A DNA stretch of 64,000 nucleotides from Macropodus opercularis. Taxonomy: Eukaryota > Chordata > Actinopteri > Anabantiformes > Osphronemidae. Both the position numbers and the translations under genes were made by a program. Location: NCBI GenBank assembly GCA_030770545.1, contig CM061107.1, forward strand, positions 9,971,001 to 10,035,000, written 5' to 3'. Under the pieces are notes generated by a model. That model did no database searches, had not been told where the DNA came from, and was given only the letters and a program-made list of their open reading frames with translations. Of the stretch, positions 1 to 13,600 are shown one piece after another; positions within the stretch are counted from its first letter, which is position 1, and each line of letters opens with the position of its first letter.

Positions 1-1765
1 TATGATGCCTTATTATACTATGAGTCCAAAGATATCACTTACTATACTATGAGTCCAATATGATGCCTTAGTATACAATGAGTCCAATATGATGCCTTAG
101 TATACTATGAGTCCAATATGATGCTTTATTATACTATGTGCCTTAAAATATGCCTTAAAATATGCCTTAGTATACTATGAGTCCAATATGATGCCTTAGT
201 ATACAATGAGTCCAATATGATGCCTTATTATACTATGTGCCTTAAAATATGCCTTAAAATATGCCTTAGTATACTATGAGTCCAATATGATGCCTTAGTA
301 TACTATGAGTCCAATATGATGCCTTATTATACTATGTGGCCCAAAATATGCCTTAAAATATGCCTTAGTATACTATGAGTCCAATATGATGCCTTATTAT
401 ACTATGAGTCCAATATGATGCCTTATTATACTATGTGGCCCAAAATATGCCTTAAAATATGCCTTAGTATACTATGAGTCCAATATGATGCCTTAGTATA
501 CTATGAGTCCAATATGATGCCTTAGTATACTATGAGTCCAATATGATGCCTTATTATACTATGAGTCCAAAGATATCACTTATTATACTATGAGTCCAAT
601 ATGATGCCTTAGTATACTATGAGTCCAATATGATGCCTTATTATACTATGTGGCCCAAAATATGCCTTAAAATATGCCTTAGTATACTATGAGTCCAATA
701 TGATGCCTTATTATACTATGAGTCCAATATGATGCCTTATTATACTATGTGGCCCAAAATATGCCTTAAAATATGCCTTAGTATACTATGAGTCCAATAT
801 GATGCCTTAGTATACTATGAGTCCAATATGATGCCTTAGTATACTATGAGTCCAATATGATGCCTTATTATACTATGAGTCCAAAGATATCACTTATTAT
901 ACTATGAGTCCAATATGATGCCTTAGTATACTATGAGTCCAATATGATGCCTTATTATACTATGAGTCCAAAGATATCACTTATTATACTATGAGTCCAA
1001 TATGATGCCTTAGTATACAATGAGTCCAATATGATGCCTTATTATACTATGTGCCTTAAAATATGCCTTAAAATATGCCTTAAAATATGCCTTAGTATAC
1101 TATGAGTCCAATATGATGCCTTATTATACTATGAGTCCAAAGATATCACTAATTATACTATGAGTCCAATATGATGCCTTAGTATACTATGAGTCCAATA
1201 TGATGCCTTATTATACTATGAGTCCAAAGATATCACTTATTATACTATGAGTCCAATATGATGCCTTAGTATACTATGAGTCCAATATGATGCCTTATTA
1301 TACTATGAGTCCAAAGATATCACTTATTATACTATGAGTCCAATATGATGCCTTAGTATACTATGAGTCCAAAGATATCACTTATTATACTATGAGTCCA
1401 ATATGATGCTTTATTATACTATGTGTCTTAAAATATGCCTTAGTATACTATGAGTCCAATATGATGCTTTATTATACTATGTGTCTTAAAATATGCCTTA
1501 GTATACTATGAGTCCAATATGATGCCTTAGTATACTATGAGTCCAAAGATATCACTTATTATACTATGAGTCCAATATGATGCTTTATTATACTATGTGC
1601 CTTAAAATATGCCTTAAAATATGCCTTAGTATACTATGAGTCCAATATATTGCCTTAGTATACTATGAGTCCAAAGATATCACTTATTATACTATGAGTC
1701 CAATATGATGCCTTATTATACTATGTGTCTTAAAATATGCCTCACTATACCATGACAATAAAACT
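1..1765. repeat. AT-rich minisatellite, 29-bp unit
   Basis: Tandem array built on a 29-bp unit that reads agtatactatgagtcc followed by aatatgatgcctt. Three variant blocks are mixed in: one with agatatcactt, one with gtgccttaaaatatgcc and one with gtggcccaaaat. Monomers differ by a few substitutions, and the array begins before base 1. There is no coding potential: the units carry stops and no long frame is open. Part of the array (about 300-940) is organised in a longer 314-bp period. The array fades after about 1740 into diverged copies of the same motif. Confidence 0.95.
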
Positions 1766-2870
1766 GTATAGTATGGTTTTAAAATTACGCTTTAGTATAG
1801 TATGTTGACTAAAAACACACCGTGTCCAATACATACCTTAGTATCCATAATACTAAGCATAGCATAATGTCGAAAAGGTCACGGAGTCCTGCAGACGGGA
1901 ATCCAGGATGAGACTGCAGCATCTGCGATGTCAGCCGCTGGCACTTTTCTGTATGATGCTGTGGAGTGGAAAATAATGTAGACGTAATAATAAGGCCTTA
2001 GAAAGTGTCGCTGTGGAGTGTGAACAGGAACAGGGGGGTGAACCGCTGTATGGTGCAGGGAAACAGGTGCAGTGCAGTTTGCTGCTCTCTGCAATAGTCA
2101 AGCACACAGATGAGAAAACCCGACTGAGAAAGAACTCAAAACCACTGGGAAGCAAGTTAATATCAAAAACCAACACATCCAACATCATCACATTGACTGG
2201 ACTCCATTGGCTCTTGGAGAAGTCATTAGCCTATGGGTTCACATACTTTGTCCACCCTGCACTGTCAATGTTTACATGTTATGTTCAATAAAAACATGAT
2301 TTGTATTACCATAAGCAGACTGAGTTGTTTTTAATTTTTATGACTTGGATAAAGATCAGATCGCATTTTATGACCAATGTAAAGCAGCCTTAGTATAGGA
2401 CGTGGTGTAAAAGAAAAACTCGCCTTTGTATAGTGTGTTGTTAAAAGATTCAGGGACTCCTGGAGACAGAAATTCAGAAACTGTGATGTTAGGCTCTGGC
2501 GCTTCTCTCATGTGATGCCGTGGGGTCGGAACCAGCGCTACCTGGTCACAGGCCTTAAAAGGAGTCGCTGAGGTGTGGACCAGGAACAGAGATGTCGAGC
2601 CGCTCTCCCACAAAACGGACAAGTGAGGCTCTGGCATCTTCATCAGGCACCAGTGCTTGTTTGTTTGGCATAGTTCTCTCTCTGCAACAATAAAGTACAC
2701 GGGTGAGAAAACCACACTGATGCGGATCTCAAACGTACAAGATACCACAATTACAAGATTATGTACAAACATACATAAAGAGGTCCGGGGAAATAAAGTC
2801 TCATGAGGAGGTGACATAGGTAAGTGACGAGAAAGAAACAAAAATGCCAGGGCTCCTTCAGTCACTGCTC
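1766..2870. repeat. Two diverged direct copies of a ~570-bp element
   Basis: Copy A (about 1780-2200) and copy B (about 2385-2790) align over several hundred bases at an offset near 571. Shared landmarks in order are a minisatellite-like cttagtata motif, ggagtcctgcagac versus ggactcctggagac, a gatgctgtggagt versus gatgccgtggggt block, aacaggaacag versus accaggaacag, ctctctgcaa, and gatgagaaaac versus gggtgagaaaac. Each copy carries the core motif of the adjacent minisatellite, so the array probably arose by expansion inside one copy of this element. No transposase or reverse transcriptase reading is visible. The class is unknown; a non-autonomous mobile element is one possibility. Confidence 0.6.
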
Positions 2871-5800
2871 ATCAACTCCATTACACATGAGGTTAACATG
2901 TGTTGGGAAGGAGACCATAAAATAATTTGATAATTAGAAATGACTGATCGGTAGATTTCTGGGGTTCTACTGCTTGTATTGTGCTCTGTAAACAAAGCTG
3001 TGGATGAAAGTGTTCGTTATTCCAGGCACGAGCAGCGATGAGACAATGCAGACAAATGCAATGGAGTTGGCCACATGGAGAAGCATCAGTATATTGGCTG
3101 GTGCCATTGCTGCGATGGATTTTACGTCAGGACCAGTAGAGACTGCATGTCTGCGTCAGTTATACAGCTTATGCACAGTTCAGCTTTTTACCATTATTTA
3201 GAGAATTATAAATTGATCGCTCTGATCGATCAGCCCATCAGGTTCTAGTGAGCTTCAGGTATGTCGCTTCCAATTTTGCAGTTTGACGTCTCCTCATCGC
3301 TCCAAATTAATTTATCTGGTGGGTGTGCTGTCATCTGGAGTTTCTGTGTTTTTGTCTATGTGCCGTCATCTGTTTATTTCTTCTCCTTATTTGTGTGTGT
3401 CCTCCTGCTTTCCTGTTGTTTGCTTCTCCTTTGTCATTATGTCCACATTGCACAGTAAAAAAATGTCAGCCTGCTGCAGCATATTACAAATTCTGCCACG
3501 TTTACACCAGCGGTCTGGCTTATCAGCAAACGCACACACACACCTAGCAAAAAAACATGGTTTAAGACCGACTTTGGGTCAACAGATTTTAGCGATAATG
3601 CACCAGAGGGAAAATGGGGCCACTGTTTAGCCATTCAGACATTTTGTTAAAAGCAAACGTCGCACGATCGTAACTCAGTAATTCAGAACGTATCGCATCA
3701 CGTTGTACAAGTTGTATGTTTACTGATAAAAGGTTAAAAAAGGTTAAAACATTAACATTTCTATTTACTGAATAAATGGCTGAAATTGTTGCTCCTTTCT
3801 TCAAAATAAAAGTTCAGCCGTTGTTTTTTTATATCTGATCTCGGTTTCAGGCTCGACCGTGTGTTGCCTTTTGCGGCTCAGCTGCTCGGAGCAGGCCAAT
3901 TTGAAAATTAGGGCTTTTGTGTACACTTACTTCTCTGCACATGCCAAACAGGAATAGCTGGGTCCTCTTTAGCGCTGGGGCAGCTTTTATGAACCACCTG
4001 CAAAACGGCAAACAAATCAAACTTATCTAGCAGCTGTGTGCAGAACATTCAGCATTAATGTTATATTAGACATGTTAGAATGTAGAGTGAGGTTACACAC
4101 TGAAACACACCAGAAGTGCAAAAGATCAAGAAATCCTGGTGTAACATGTACAGCATTTATCAATATTAAAGCATTGGAAGGTGCCCATTTGTTAAGCTAT
4201 ACCCTCCAGCTGTAAAAGTAAAATTTTACTAAATCACAGTACACTCTAAGACAGTACAACGTCTTAGTATCAGTACCGGGACCTACCTGAATGTAGAATA
4301 TCCTTCCAACATCAGAATGAGTACATTTCCTGTGTTGTTCTTTCATTATATCGAGAAAATGGTGATGCCCTGTACTGTACGTTTGTTCCATGTGGAAATT
4401 CAGATGGACAAAAATTATACTCCGTCTCTGTTTTTGGACTGTGGGAGGACTGAGCTCTCATGAAGAGCTTTGACCGATGGGCACGTTGTCATCTGAACTG
4501 AGTGTTCCTCCAGAAACCAGTGGCCCTCAAAACGTTTTTTTTTAAACTGGACAGATGGCTGTTGAGGAGACGAAGGCAAAGGCCTGAAACAAGGCTGTAA
4601 CTGTAACACAAGATCTCATAAGCAGGCAGTCGTCCTGCTCTCACTTGGGTTGTTGGGCTGCTCTGGATTTTCCTATTTCAGCAGTAGAGTGTAAGAAAGG
4701 AGATGGAGCACACAAACACAGACAAAGACAGAATGAGGAAAAAGGTCAATAGAGGACAACGAGAAAACAAGTGGGGATGGAGAGAAGATCAGAGGAAATA
4801 AGATGGAGTCAGAGCCTCAGGTTATTGAAAAATCATTAGCGGAGTGCTCATGCAAATTATTACTTACATGTGAGAGAAGTGTGTGTGGGGGATTCCAGTT
4901 GGATGGAATCTCAGGCTTCTAAAACGCACACATTGACATTTACCCATTTTTCAGGGTTAATGAAGCCTGCATTAAAATTAGTAGAGAGTAGAACTTATTT
5001 CTGTACCTTCAGAACCTCCACAGTCTTTCTAAACCCTGAAAGTGTGACAATTCTGAGAACTACGGTAACCTAAGCATGACAGCGTTTAAAAAATATTACG
5101 GATGGCAGTGACCTTTGAGAACACCAGTTCCCATGAGCCCCAGGTGCTCACCGACTACATGTCATGGTTTGTCAGAGGAAGTGAATCCGTGAGAAAGCTG
5201 ATAGTTCAGACAAACACTTGGATGAAATACAGAAATACTTGCGGTTCCTGAGGATCCTGTGACTTACTGCGGCTATTTCATGTGAAATGTCTTGACAGCT
5301 GTTTGATGGGTTGCCATGAAAGGTGGTACAGAAAGTCAGTCCCTGCAGGAAGAAATGTAATTACTTTGATGACCCTTTAACTTTTATCTGCAGCAAGAGA
5401 TTTCATAGTAGTAGGCTGCATTTGATGACATCAGAACCCTGGTGTTTTACTTCCTTTTTCATCATCACTTTGCATCTTACTGGCTGTTTTCAATAACCCA
5501 ATAAAAACATGCTCCATGATTTCATCAGCTTAGAAACATTGTCCTTCTGATTGTTTTAACGTTTCTACGCTTCACGGCTATGTTACAGAGAAAACCGGGA
5601 CCTTGCATCGCTTGTTCTTTCTTTTTCTGCCACTGTGTTTTGATTGTAAGCAGATGATTTAACATGGAAGCTGAGACTGTCTGCGGGATGGTCTTGTGTA
5701 CTCACACTTATGTAAACACCAGCCCACACACAGTGCTGCTAACATCTTTACTCCAGTGTGAAGTAAACATTAGTAACACAGTTTGCCACCGTCACACTCT

Positions 5801-7592
5801 AGCTTCAATCCCCATCAGTCCTGCAACCATTACCACCATCATCAATGTGCAACTATAGTCTTTTATAGTTACTTACAGCAATGGTTTGTAGCTGAAACAC
5901 CTGGTGTTGGACAGCTGAATAGATCGTTAAGTGTTCGAGCCAAAATGCAGCAGCAAATGGAGCTGGAATGGCTCCACCTGCAAGTTTTACCCAAGGTGTT
6001 TCCAAAAATGGATCAAATTAGAACAAACCTGCTGAAATCTCAACAAATGCTCCCACTGGTTCCCAAGCATCTAATGTTTACACCATGAAGATCCTGAAAG
6101 GAAGGCATTAAAACAGCACTGGGGACAGGTTTTCATGACTCCATGGTCATGAAGATAACAATAAACAGTAGATACGGGGCCAGTACAGGGTCTTACCACA
6201 TGCTGTCACACTGGGTTGCAGAAAACGTGGCACTGGTTTACCTGGAGTACATCTGGAGAGGGTCATTGCACTGCATTCATCACAATCCCCCTATGAAATA
6301 AATGGACAAAGGTGTTAGTTGTAAGGAGCACAGCCTTCTCTGTTCCAGGCATTAATGCAGTGGGACTGCAGTCACTCAGTCTGACAAGCTGTTCAATTCT
6401 TCCCATTTGTAAAGTAAACAACAATAACCCCCCCAAATCCACATGCAATATGGATGAAATGCATTAAGAATGAGGGGAAAGTGTGTTGTTAGTGAATGGA
6501 CCAACTGCATAAAGCCATCAACAGCATCTAGATCCACAGAGAGTGGGCTGGAAACGGAAAGGTACAGTACGTTCTGTCCAGGTGTTAATAACAGGACCAG
6601 TCCGAAGCCTTAACAGTTCCGTGTGTTTCCCCCTTTTAAAGACACGAGGGCGCTTTGGACTCAGGAGATACATTTTTCATTTTTGCGAGTAAAAAGCAAT
6701 CTTACCTTCAGAATACGTCCTGTTAAGACTGGACCAACAGATCAGATATTTTCTGCTGCCAGGTCCTTCCTGGTTTGCTTGAGATTCGCCCTAACGCACA
6801 CAGTAGGTCTCAGTCTGGGTGAAAGTCTCTGACCAGTATCAATTTTGGACACACTAACCTGATATGCTCTTGTGCCATGAAGAGGAAAGGCTTTTATCAG
6901 CGGTTTTTATCTTCTACTCATGTCTTGACTGCTGAACGCACACAAACATCCATAGAACAGAACTGAACCCGTGGGCAGCGTGTTTACACTCTGTGGCTCA
7001 ACAGGACCCTGAGAAACGAAACAAACGAAATGATTACAATATAAAAAAAATATACAAAAAGACAAAGATTGTTAAAAATAACATGCGCTATCAGGTGGGA
7101 GGTTAAACTGTGGAGTTGTACAGCAGTGGGAATGAAAGGCCTGGAGTAACACTACTAGAAAAACATTTTCTGCCATGAAAACAGAATCTGCTGATGCAGT
7201 AGACGAGCTCCCAGAGGTCTTCATCTTTGAGCCCACGGGAACACCTCTAGAGTTTCTGCCATACTGTTTACCGTGCTCATAAGAGGTCGAGATATTGGAT
7301 GGACAGTCGGGATAGAGACGATGCATAATGTGCCCAGGGATCATCGTAAAGAAAAGCAGACACAGCATCGCAGCTACAGTAAAGGTAGATGACAAAGATG
7401 TAGAAGAGTTGGAGAAAATGGTGAAGGAGCTGCTGTCGCCACTGCTGCTGCACAATATCAGCATGAAGAAAGTTCACAAAGCTCACAAAAAAGCCAACAA
7501 GCAGCATCACCGTTTAACACTGGATTGCAATACTTGTGTGTTAACTATTTCCCACCTTTTTTTTAAGGCATATTATTCCTTTTGTCTTTCAG
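2871..7592 (+). other. Presumed rab26 intron, no gene seen
   Basis: This 4.7-kb stretch lies upstream of the first rab26 exon found. I looked for the exon that should encode the P-loop (GDxGVGKT) and the switch I segment ending in GIDFR and saw neither on the + strand. The short open frames here show no recognisable family or good splice context. It is most simply the distal part of an intron whose upstream exon is outside the window. Confidence 0.5.
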
Positions 7593-7634
7593 AATAAAGT
7601 TATGAGCATTGATGCAGTGAAGGTCAAACTGCAG
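7593..7634 (+). CDS. rab26: rab26 exon, after switch I (NKV...KVKLQ)
   Basis: Acceptor ttgtctttcag, then 42 bp in phase 0, then donor gtaaga. It encodes NKVMSIDAVKVKLQ, the beta2-beta3 strand segment that follows GIDFR in Rab26 and Rab37. Confidence 0.85.
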
Positions 7635-10600
7635 GTAAGAACAAAGACAGATCTACATCTCTACAGGCATGTGAGTGCGTGCATGCTCTTTTTATTAAAT
7701 CAGCCCATGGTTTCCCGTGGTGTAAATACGACTGCCTGCTGCTGTGAAGCGAAGGAGCCCAAATGGTGAGCTAATGAGGCAGCGTTAAATCTCAATCAGT
7801 CAATTAGCCGCTGCTCTGGCTGACTGGAGACGTGGGATTGGATGGCAGGCGCGCCATCGGATTATCAAGAGACGCCGTTTGTCAATCAAAAAACATCATT
7901 AGGTACCATCTGATTAATTTTCCAACTCAATTACTGTACACAAGAGGCCACTCTCCCTTCATCCCCGTCCTGTTTAATGGTTACGCGTTCACATAACCAT
8001 CAGTCAAACGTGATATTGCAAGTTTCCTAGGAATGAGGTCGTAGAGACCTGCGAGCGTCTATGCACCGTTTAACGTCTTAATCATTGGAACATAAAATTA
8101 AAATACCACACGGTGACATCATCACGCTGATCAAATTAATAAATTAAAACTATTTCCTCCATATAAACACACGTTGTGGATATAATAATGAGGTTGTTCT
8201 TCTTGTCCTTTGTAGATCTGGGACACTGCTGGTCAGGAGCGCTTCCGGAGTGTTACGCACGCTTACTACCGCGACGCCCACGGTAAGACGCCTCTGCGTT
8301 TGCTAGGGCGAGTTTATTATTATTATTTAATAAAAAATGCTGACGTTGCGTTTGAGGACCAGGTGTGTGAAGCAGGTTTTCCAGCAACGCCTGTGTTGCA
8401 GGTACCGGGCTACAGCACCTGTGGCCAGTTTATCCTGAAATACGGGAGACGTGAGTGTGTTTCACGGAGTTCTCCTTCGTTATCTTTATCTATACGCTTA
8501 TTTCAACAATACATATAACAGGAACAACACGCTTTCAGAGACATGTGTGACCCATGTACCCACAGTTAGCATGTTTGCTAACAAAACTAGCAAACGTCCG
8601 GCCGCCGCGGCGGCTACTTTCCGGACTTCACAATCTAATGTGCCCGCTTATCTCCCAGACTTATCTCGCCTGCATATACAGTTTATTTAACGTGATGCAA
8701 ATTACTAACCTGAAATACAGGAGGTAAATTATGACACACGGGAGATGCGAGTGTGTTTCACGGAGTTCTCCTTCGTTATGAAGGGCAAAAAACAAACTCA
8801 CGTTTCAACAACCCACAGCCTCCACTGCCACCTAGTGGGCAAAACAAACTACTGCCCTGGACCAAGGCAAAACAAACTGCTCGCATTCAGGACAAGACTG
8901 AGTCATCCCAACAAAATAAAACATTTATCACATAAATATATTAAGAAATGTGTTCACACTCCTGTGGGTATCACACCTACACCCTGGGCCGGCCTCTCGT
9001 TCAGTGGGAGGTGGGGCCGCTGTGAGCCTTTCCTGCATGTGTCTCTGCATGAGTGTACGTAGCAGATATATCTCAACCCACTCCACTGAGTACAGGAAGC
9101 ACTGCGCCTCAGGCCAGCCTCAATGGCTAGTTGCTCGATGATATTCTGAAGGGTCAGTGCAGCATCTTGCCCTGGCTGATCTTTAACAAGGCACCCTGGG
9201 AGGCTCGAAGCAGCTCCTCTGAGTTGTCCGTCTGCTCCTGACTTTTAAATAAAGCTCATTCAGAATGACAGGCGGGACCCGGGGAGAGAACGCAGGCCGA
9301 GCGCAGCTGTCACGAAAGCTGTCAATGCCTGTGGACTAAGTGATCGTTTTTCGCGACTCGTGCTTGAACGGCTCTGCCTCCTTTCTGAGCAGCATCAGGT
9401 AGAACTGAATAAGTAGCGGGAAGCATTTTTATACCTAAGACCCATAGACCAAAATAATAATAATATACCAAAGCTCCCTACAATAGCAGACGTCAGTTCC
9501 ATTGGCACCAGCTACTACACAACAAAGCTGCTAAACTGAAACAAAAGTCCTAATGAAAATGTCTAGTGAAGAGCCTGCAATCACTTTCCACAGCAACAGA
9601 AATATCTCCAGACTTCCAGTTATGTCACTGCTCAAGCTGAAATAGCAGATAGTCCACAAACCAGCAATGGTGGATTCTTATGACTCATTCCCGTCCCAAC
9701 AGTAGGACACTGTAGTAGTTCTGTTACTTTTCTGGCTGGATGCGATGTCGGTTTTAATCGACTCTGGCCCTGATCTTGATTGTCACTAACTCGCTAATGA
9801 GAAAACCAGAAGATCCACACAATCGGTGCAAATGAGCTGGTAGTTGCCTTGAGCCCAGCGCCGTCTGCCCGGACCATCTGGTGTCAAGGCCTTACGAGTG
9901 CCTAGCTCGGTCCACGGACCTGCCACAGTATGTGTTTTTCTACTTGCTCTCTCACTGCGTAGCTGACGGTTCGTCATTTCCACAGCATGACGGGAAACCA
10001 CAGGATGTTAAAGAACAAGAGGAAAAGCAGACCCAGTGGGGTAGACAAGCACAGAGTGGGAGGTAGACTGGGAAGGGGGAGATAGAGACATGAAATAAGA
10101 CAGAAACAAAGCTGATGCTGGCATGAATGATAGAGGGCAGAAAATTGGGTTATATTGAAGTATATTTATTAAATCAAGGTTAAAAAAAGAAAACAAGTGC
10201 AGTAGCTGAGGCCAGAGCGACCGCGGAGGCAGATGGCAGGAATCATTGGACTCCATCTTTGAGAGGAAGGTGGACCTGTCATGACACGGCATCACGGCCA
10301 GCACGCTAAAATACCGAGCAAATAAAGAATGGAGCCGTCAAACACGCTCCCTTCAGGCACGTATCCTGCGCGACAAACGGCGCTTTGGCGTGTCGCGAAG
10401 TGACCGCATTAAGGAATCACTATCCCTGAAAAGGCATCACCGCCGCCATTAACTTTGTGCCATCAGTCAGACTGTAACATAGATGTCACATTTGTGAGTG
10501 ATGGATATTTCTTTTTAGCATATCGCTCAGCCGAGATTAATGTAGAGACATGCAACGACAGAGATAATAGATTTCATGGGACCGGGTTATAGGTGCATTA

Positions 10601-13600
10601 CAGATGACGGGTCCAAATGATACTATGAGGCTTTAGTGTTCAAAATGAGGCGTTTCCTAGTAATAGACGTCGTTTGTTACGCAGCGTTTGTCTGGTTGAG
10701 GTTGGGTTTATTAAACTACGCTGAATATTGAGGACGCAGACGAATGAAAGTCACTGTTGTCGACATAGTGCGATTCTATTACTGTGCTGCAAATCAGCAC
10801 AGCCTTTACATATAAACAGTTTTCTGAAAGTCAGCTCTAACCTTTGCAGCATTAGCTCCATCAGGTTGTCATACAGTATAGTTCATCCCCATCTACCCAA
10901 CAATGTCAAAAATTAACTTTGATTTGGGATTATGATAATGGCATTAATTAGGTTAATATGTGGACACAAATTAATGCAGTTCTCCGTGTCAAAATGCCAC
11001 CAACATAGCTGAAATGAGCCAAAACAGAAAGGACACTGGAATATAGAAGTGGTGACAAATGCCACATTGCCAGATCTAGTTGTTATTACATCAGTGTCAT
11101 TACCTCATTATGCCACCACTCTGCTCAGCCTCAGCCCGTTCGGCCTGGATCATTTTTTATTCCCTCTACTCCGTCTTCTCAGGTCACAACTTTCACCACT
11201 AATGAGTGACTGTGGGCCTCAATCGGCTCTTGCCTGTGGTTGAAGATGAAGGCGAAGGGATGGAGAAGGAAAGAAAAAGAAAGGGAAGGAGAACAGGGAT
11301 GAATGGAGGAAACAAAACCCACAGACATTTTTTAAGTTTCCGTCCTAATAAAATAGATGCAAAAGGTCACAGTCAAAAGCACTTTTGAGGCTTTGCTCCT
11401 GCACATCTGTGTGAAGCATCTTGAGAGGAAGTGTGTGCATGTTTCACGCCCCCCTCTCCACAGAGGTTATGTCTGTGCACCATCATATCTTGAGTCCTTC
11501 AACTCTTCAAATATTGATCCATCTTCACACTTGCCCTCACCTGTTCATTCCTCTTTAACGTTTATTCAACTGTCTCCACATAGTGAGGGCTTCAGCTGGC
11601 ACTACGCCTGGGGAGTTTAGTGATCTGTCGTCGCGGTGATTCATCCACCCCCTGTCTAAAATGGCTGCCGTTCGAAAGGAGCCCTGCGGGTCAACGCTTT
11701 GCTACGGGAGGAGAGGCAGAGATGACAACTGCTGCTGGATCTGTCAGAGGAGGCAGTGAAAGTGATGGAAGGAGGGGGCGCTGGCTCTCATTTTGCGTGA
11801 CGGCAACATCGGTAGCACGCCGAAGCGCCTGAAGTCAAAGCCATCAGTCAGACATCACACACTCACGCACAGGCTTTTCATTAGTAGGTGTCCTCTGTGT
11901 GAAATAATCGTAGGTGGTGTGCTTTTAATTTTCAAGGCAGTAATGGACCAGAACGGTGATGCTGTTGATCCTTATCTCTCTCTGATGAAATATTGTGGCA
12001 GTAAGGTTGAGCCTTTAAAAGTCACCTATGAAACTCTATTGCAGAAAGTAGGACAGATGCCTGGTTGCAATAATAGTAGTAATTAGAAGAGTACAGTAAT
12101 TAAAATACGTTTTATGTTGGAAACATTACCTGAATATAACATTATTCAGTCACGACAGACTTCACTTTATTGCAGGCTGACATTTATTTGCATGTGTATA
12201 CATAATTCTGTTTATGCAGCCTATATTCAATAAGGGCAGAGCAGCCAAGGTCAGCCTGTGATTATTAAAGCAGCTTTTCATCTGAGAGATGATGGGTAGT
12301 GCTGCTCTTTACTTTTAGCTCAGGGACTCCTTCAGGAGCTTTGATTGTCAAGGTGGCACTGAATCATAAAGTCAAATAGTTTGGATGGGAGTTTACAGAT
12401 GTCATATTCTGCAGGTTGATATTCTACAGTATGTCAATGAAACATAAGCGCACGCACTAGATTTTTTAAAAATGAAATGAAGGCGGAAGGAGTCCGACAA
12501 AACACTGTTAAATAACGCATCAAACCAAATTCAATAAGCAAAAATGACAAAACCAACAAACAATATACACTCACTTCCTCTGCTGTCCTCATAAGGGTCG
12601 CAGACATGCTGGAGTCTATCCTAGCTGTCAATCAGGTGAGAGGCGGGGTTCACCATGGACAGGTCGCAAATCCCCATGCAGAGAAATACCTAAATAAAAA
12701 TAAATACACATGCCGTTATATTCTTTGCTTAAATGCTATTCATTAAAATTAAATGCATATATTTATGTGCCAGTGTGCTTTTAATAGAGCCTAAATGGTG
12801 AATGTCTTTAATAAAAACACTTACTGTAATAACACCAACTAAACACGAGATAACTAAAGACTCCTCCAAACAAAAGAAGATAAACAAAGGCTTAGGAGGG
12901 CAAAAAATCCAACTCAGACATGACTCAAATAATAAACTAATCTGACTTCCCTAAAATAGTTTCTCAGGAAATGTCTGCTCAAATAATGTGGTTATGCTAA
13001 TCGTGGCTTTTTCTGAAGAATGCTCTTAAACAAGGTTTTATAAATAACTAAACCTCTAAACATGACAGGATTTTCTGAGGCCTGACACTAAGTGACTCCA
13101 CAAGCAGGACTTCGAATGAGACTTCTTTAACAAAATACACCATTAAAAAAGAGACAATATTTACTCGACCTGAGGCAGAAGGGGGCGGCACAGGTGAGTT
13201 CAGTTAAATGATGAGGCTGGAAATGGGGGAGAAAAAAAAACAGGAAGTGGGTGTGGCTGGACAAAAGGGGGTGTGGTTGGACACAAGGGGGGTGTGGCTG
13301 GACACAAGGGGGTGTGGCTGGAGCCAGGGAGAGACTGGGCCAAACCAGAGCAGGGATCATGACAAGTTTGGGACGTTCTAAAGCTTCTAAATGATTTTCA
13401 TTTTCATTTCCATTTCAGGGTTTTTAGATTTTTTTTATACCAAGACAACTTGTCATTAAACGAATGTATGAATCTGTCAAAGTCTAGATTTAATAGGATT
13501 ACTGCCTACATCTCTGTCCTCGTCTCATTACTACCAGCTTAGTTTAGTCTCTCTGCCCTTTAGCCTGCCCTCCACCGTCTTCCACACTTGTTATTCCTAT

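Noticed and set aside
1..1765. CRISPR-like regularity of the first 1.8 kb
   Set aside because: Units are contiguous with no unique spacers, and the genome is vertebrate; it is a minisatellite.
3261..3630. Overlapping + strand frames of 65-115 codons
   Set aside because: Cysteine/serine/leucine-rich readings of a pyrimidine-rich stretch in several frames at once, typical of chance.
4430..4450. tttttggactgtgggagga, resembling the dispersed repeat at 20190
   Set aside because: Only about 20 bases match and the flanks do not continue the repeat.
2871..7592. Search for the missing rab26 P-loop and switch I exons
   Set aside because: No GDxGVGKT or GIDFR coding sequence could be read here; the exons are probably upstream of the window.
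11793..12086. + strand frame with a protein-like stretch (DPYLSLMKYCGSKVEPLKV)
   Set aside because: No family match, no convincing donor, and it sits in a rab26 intron; possibly repeat-derived, but not supportable.
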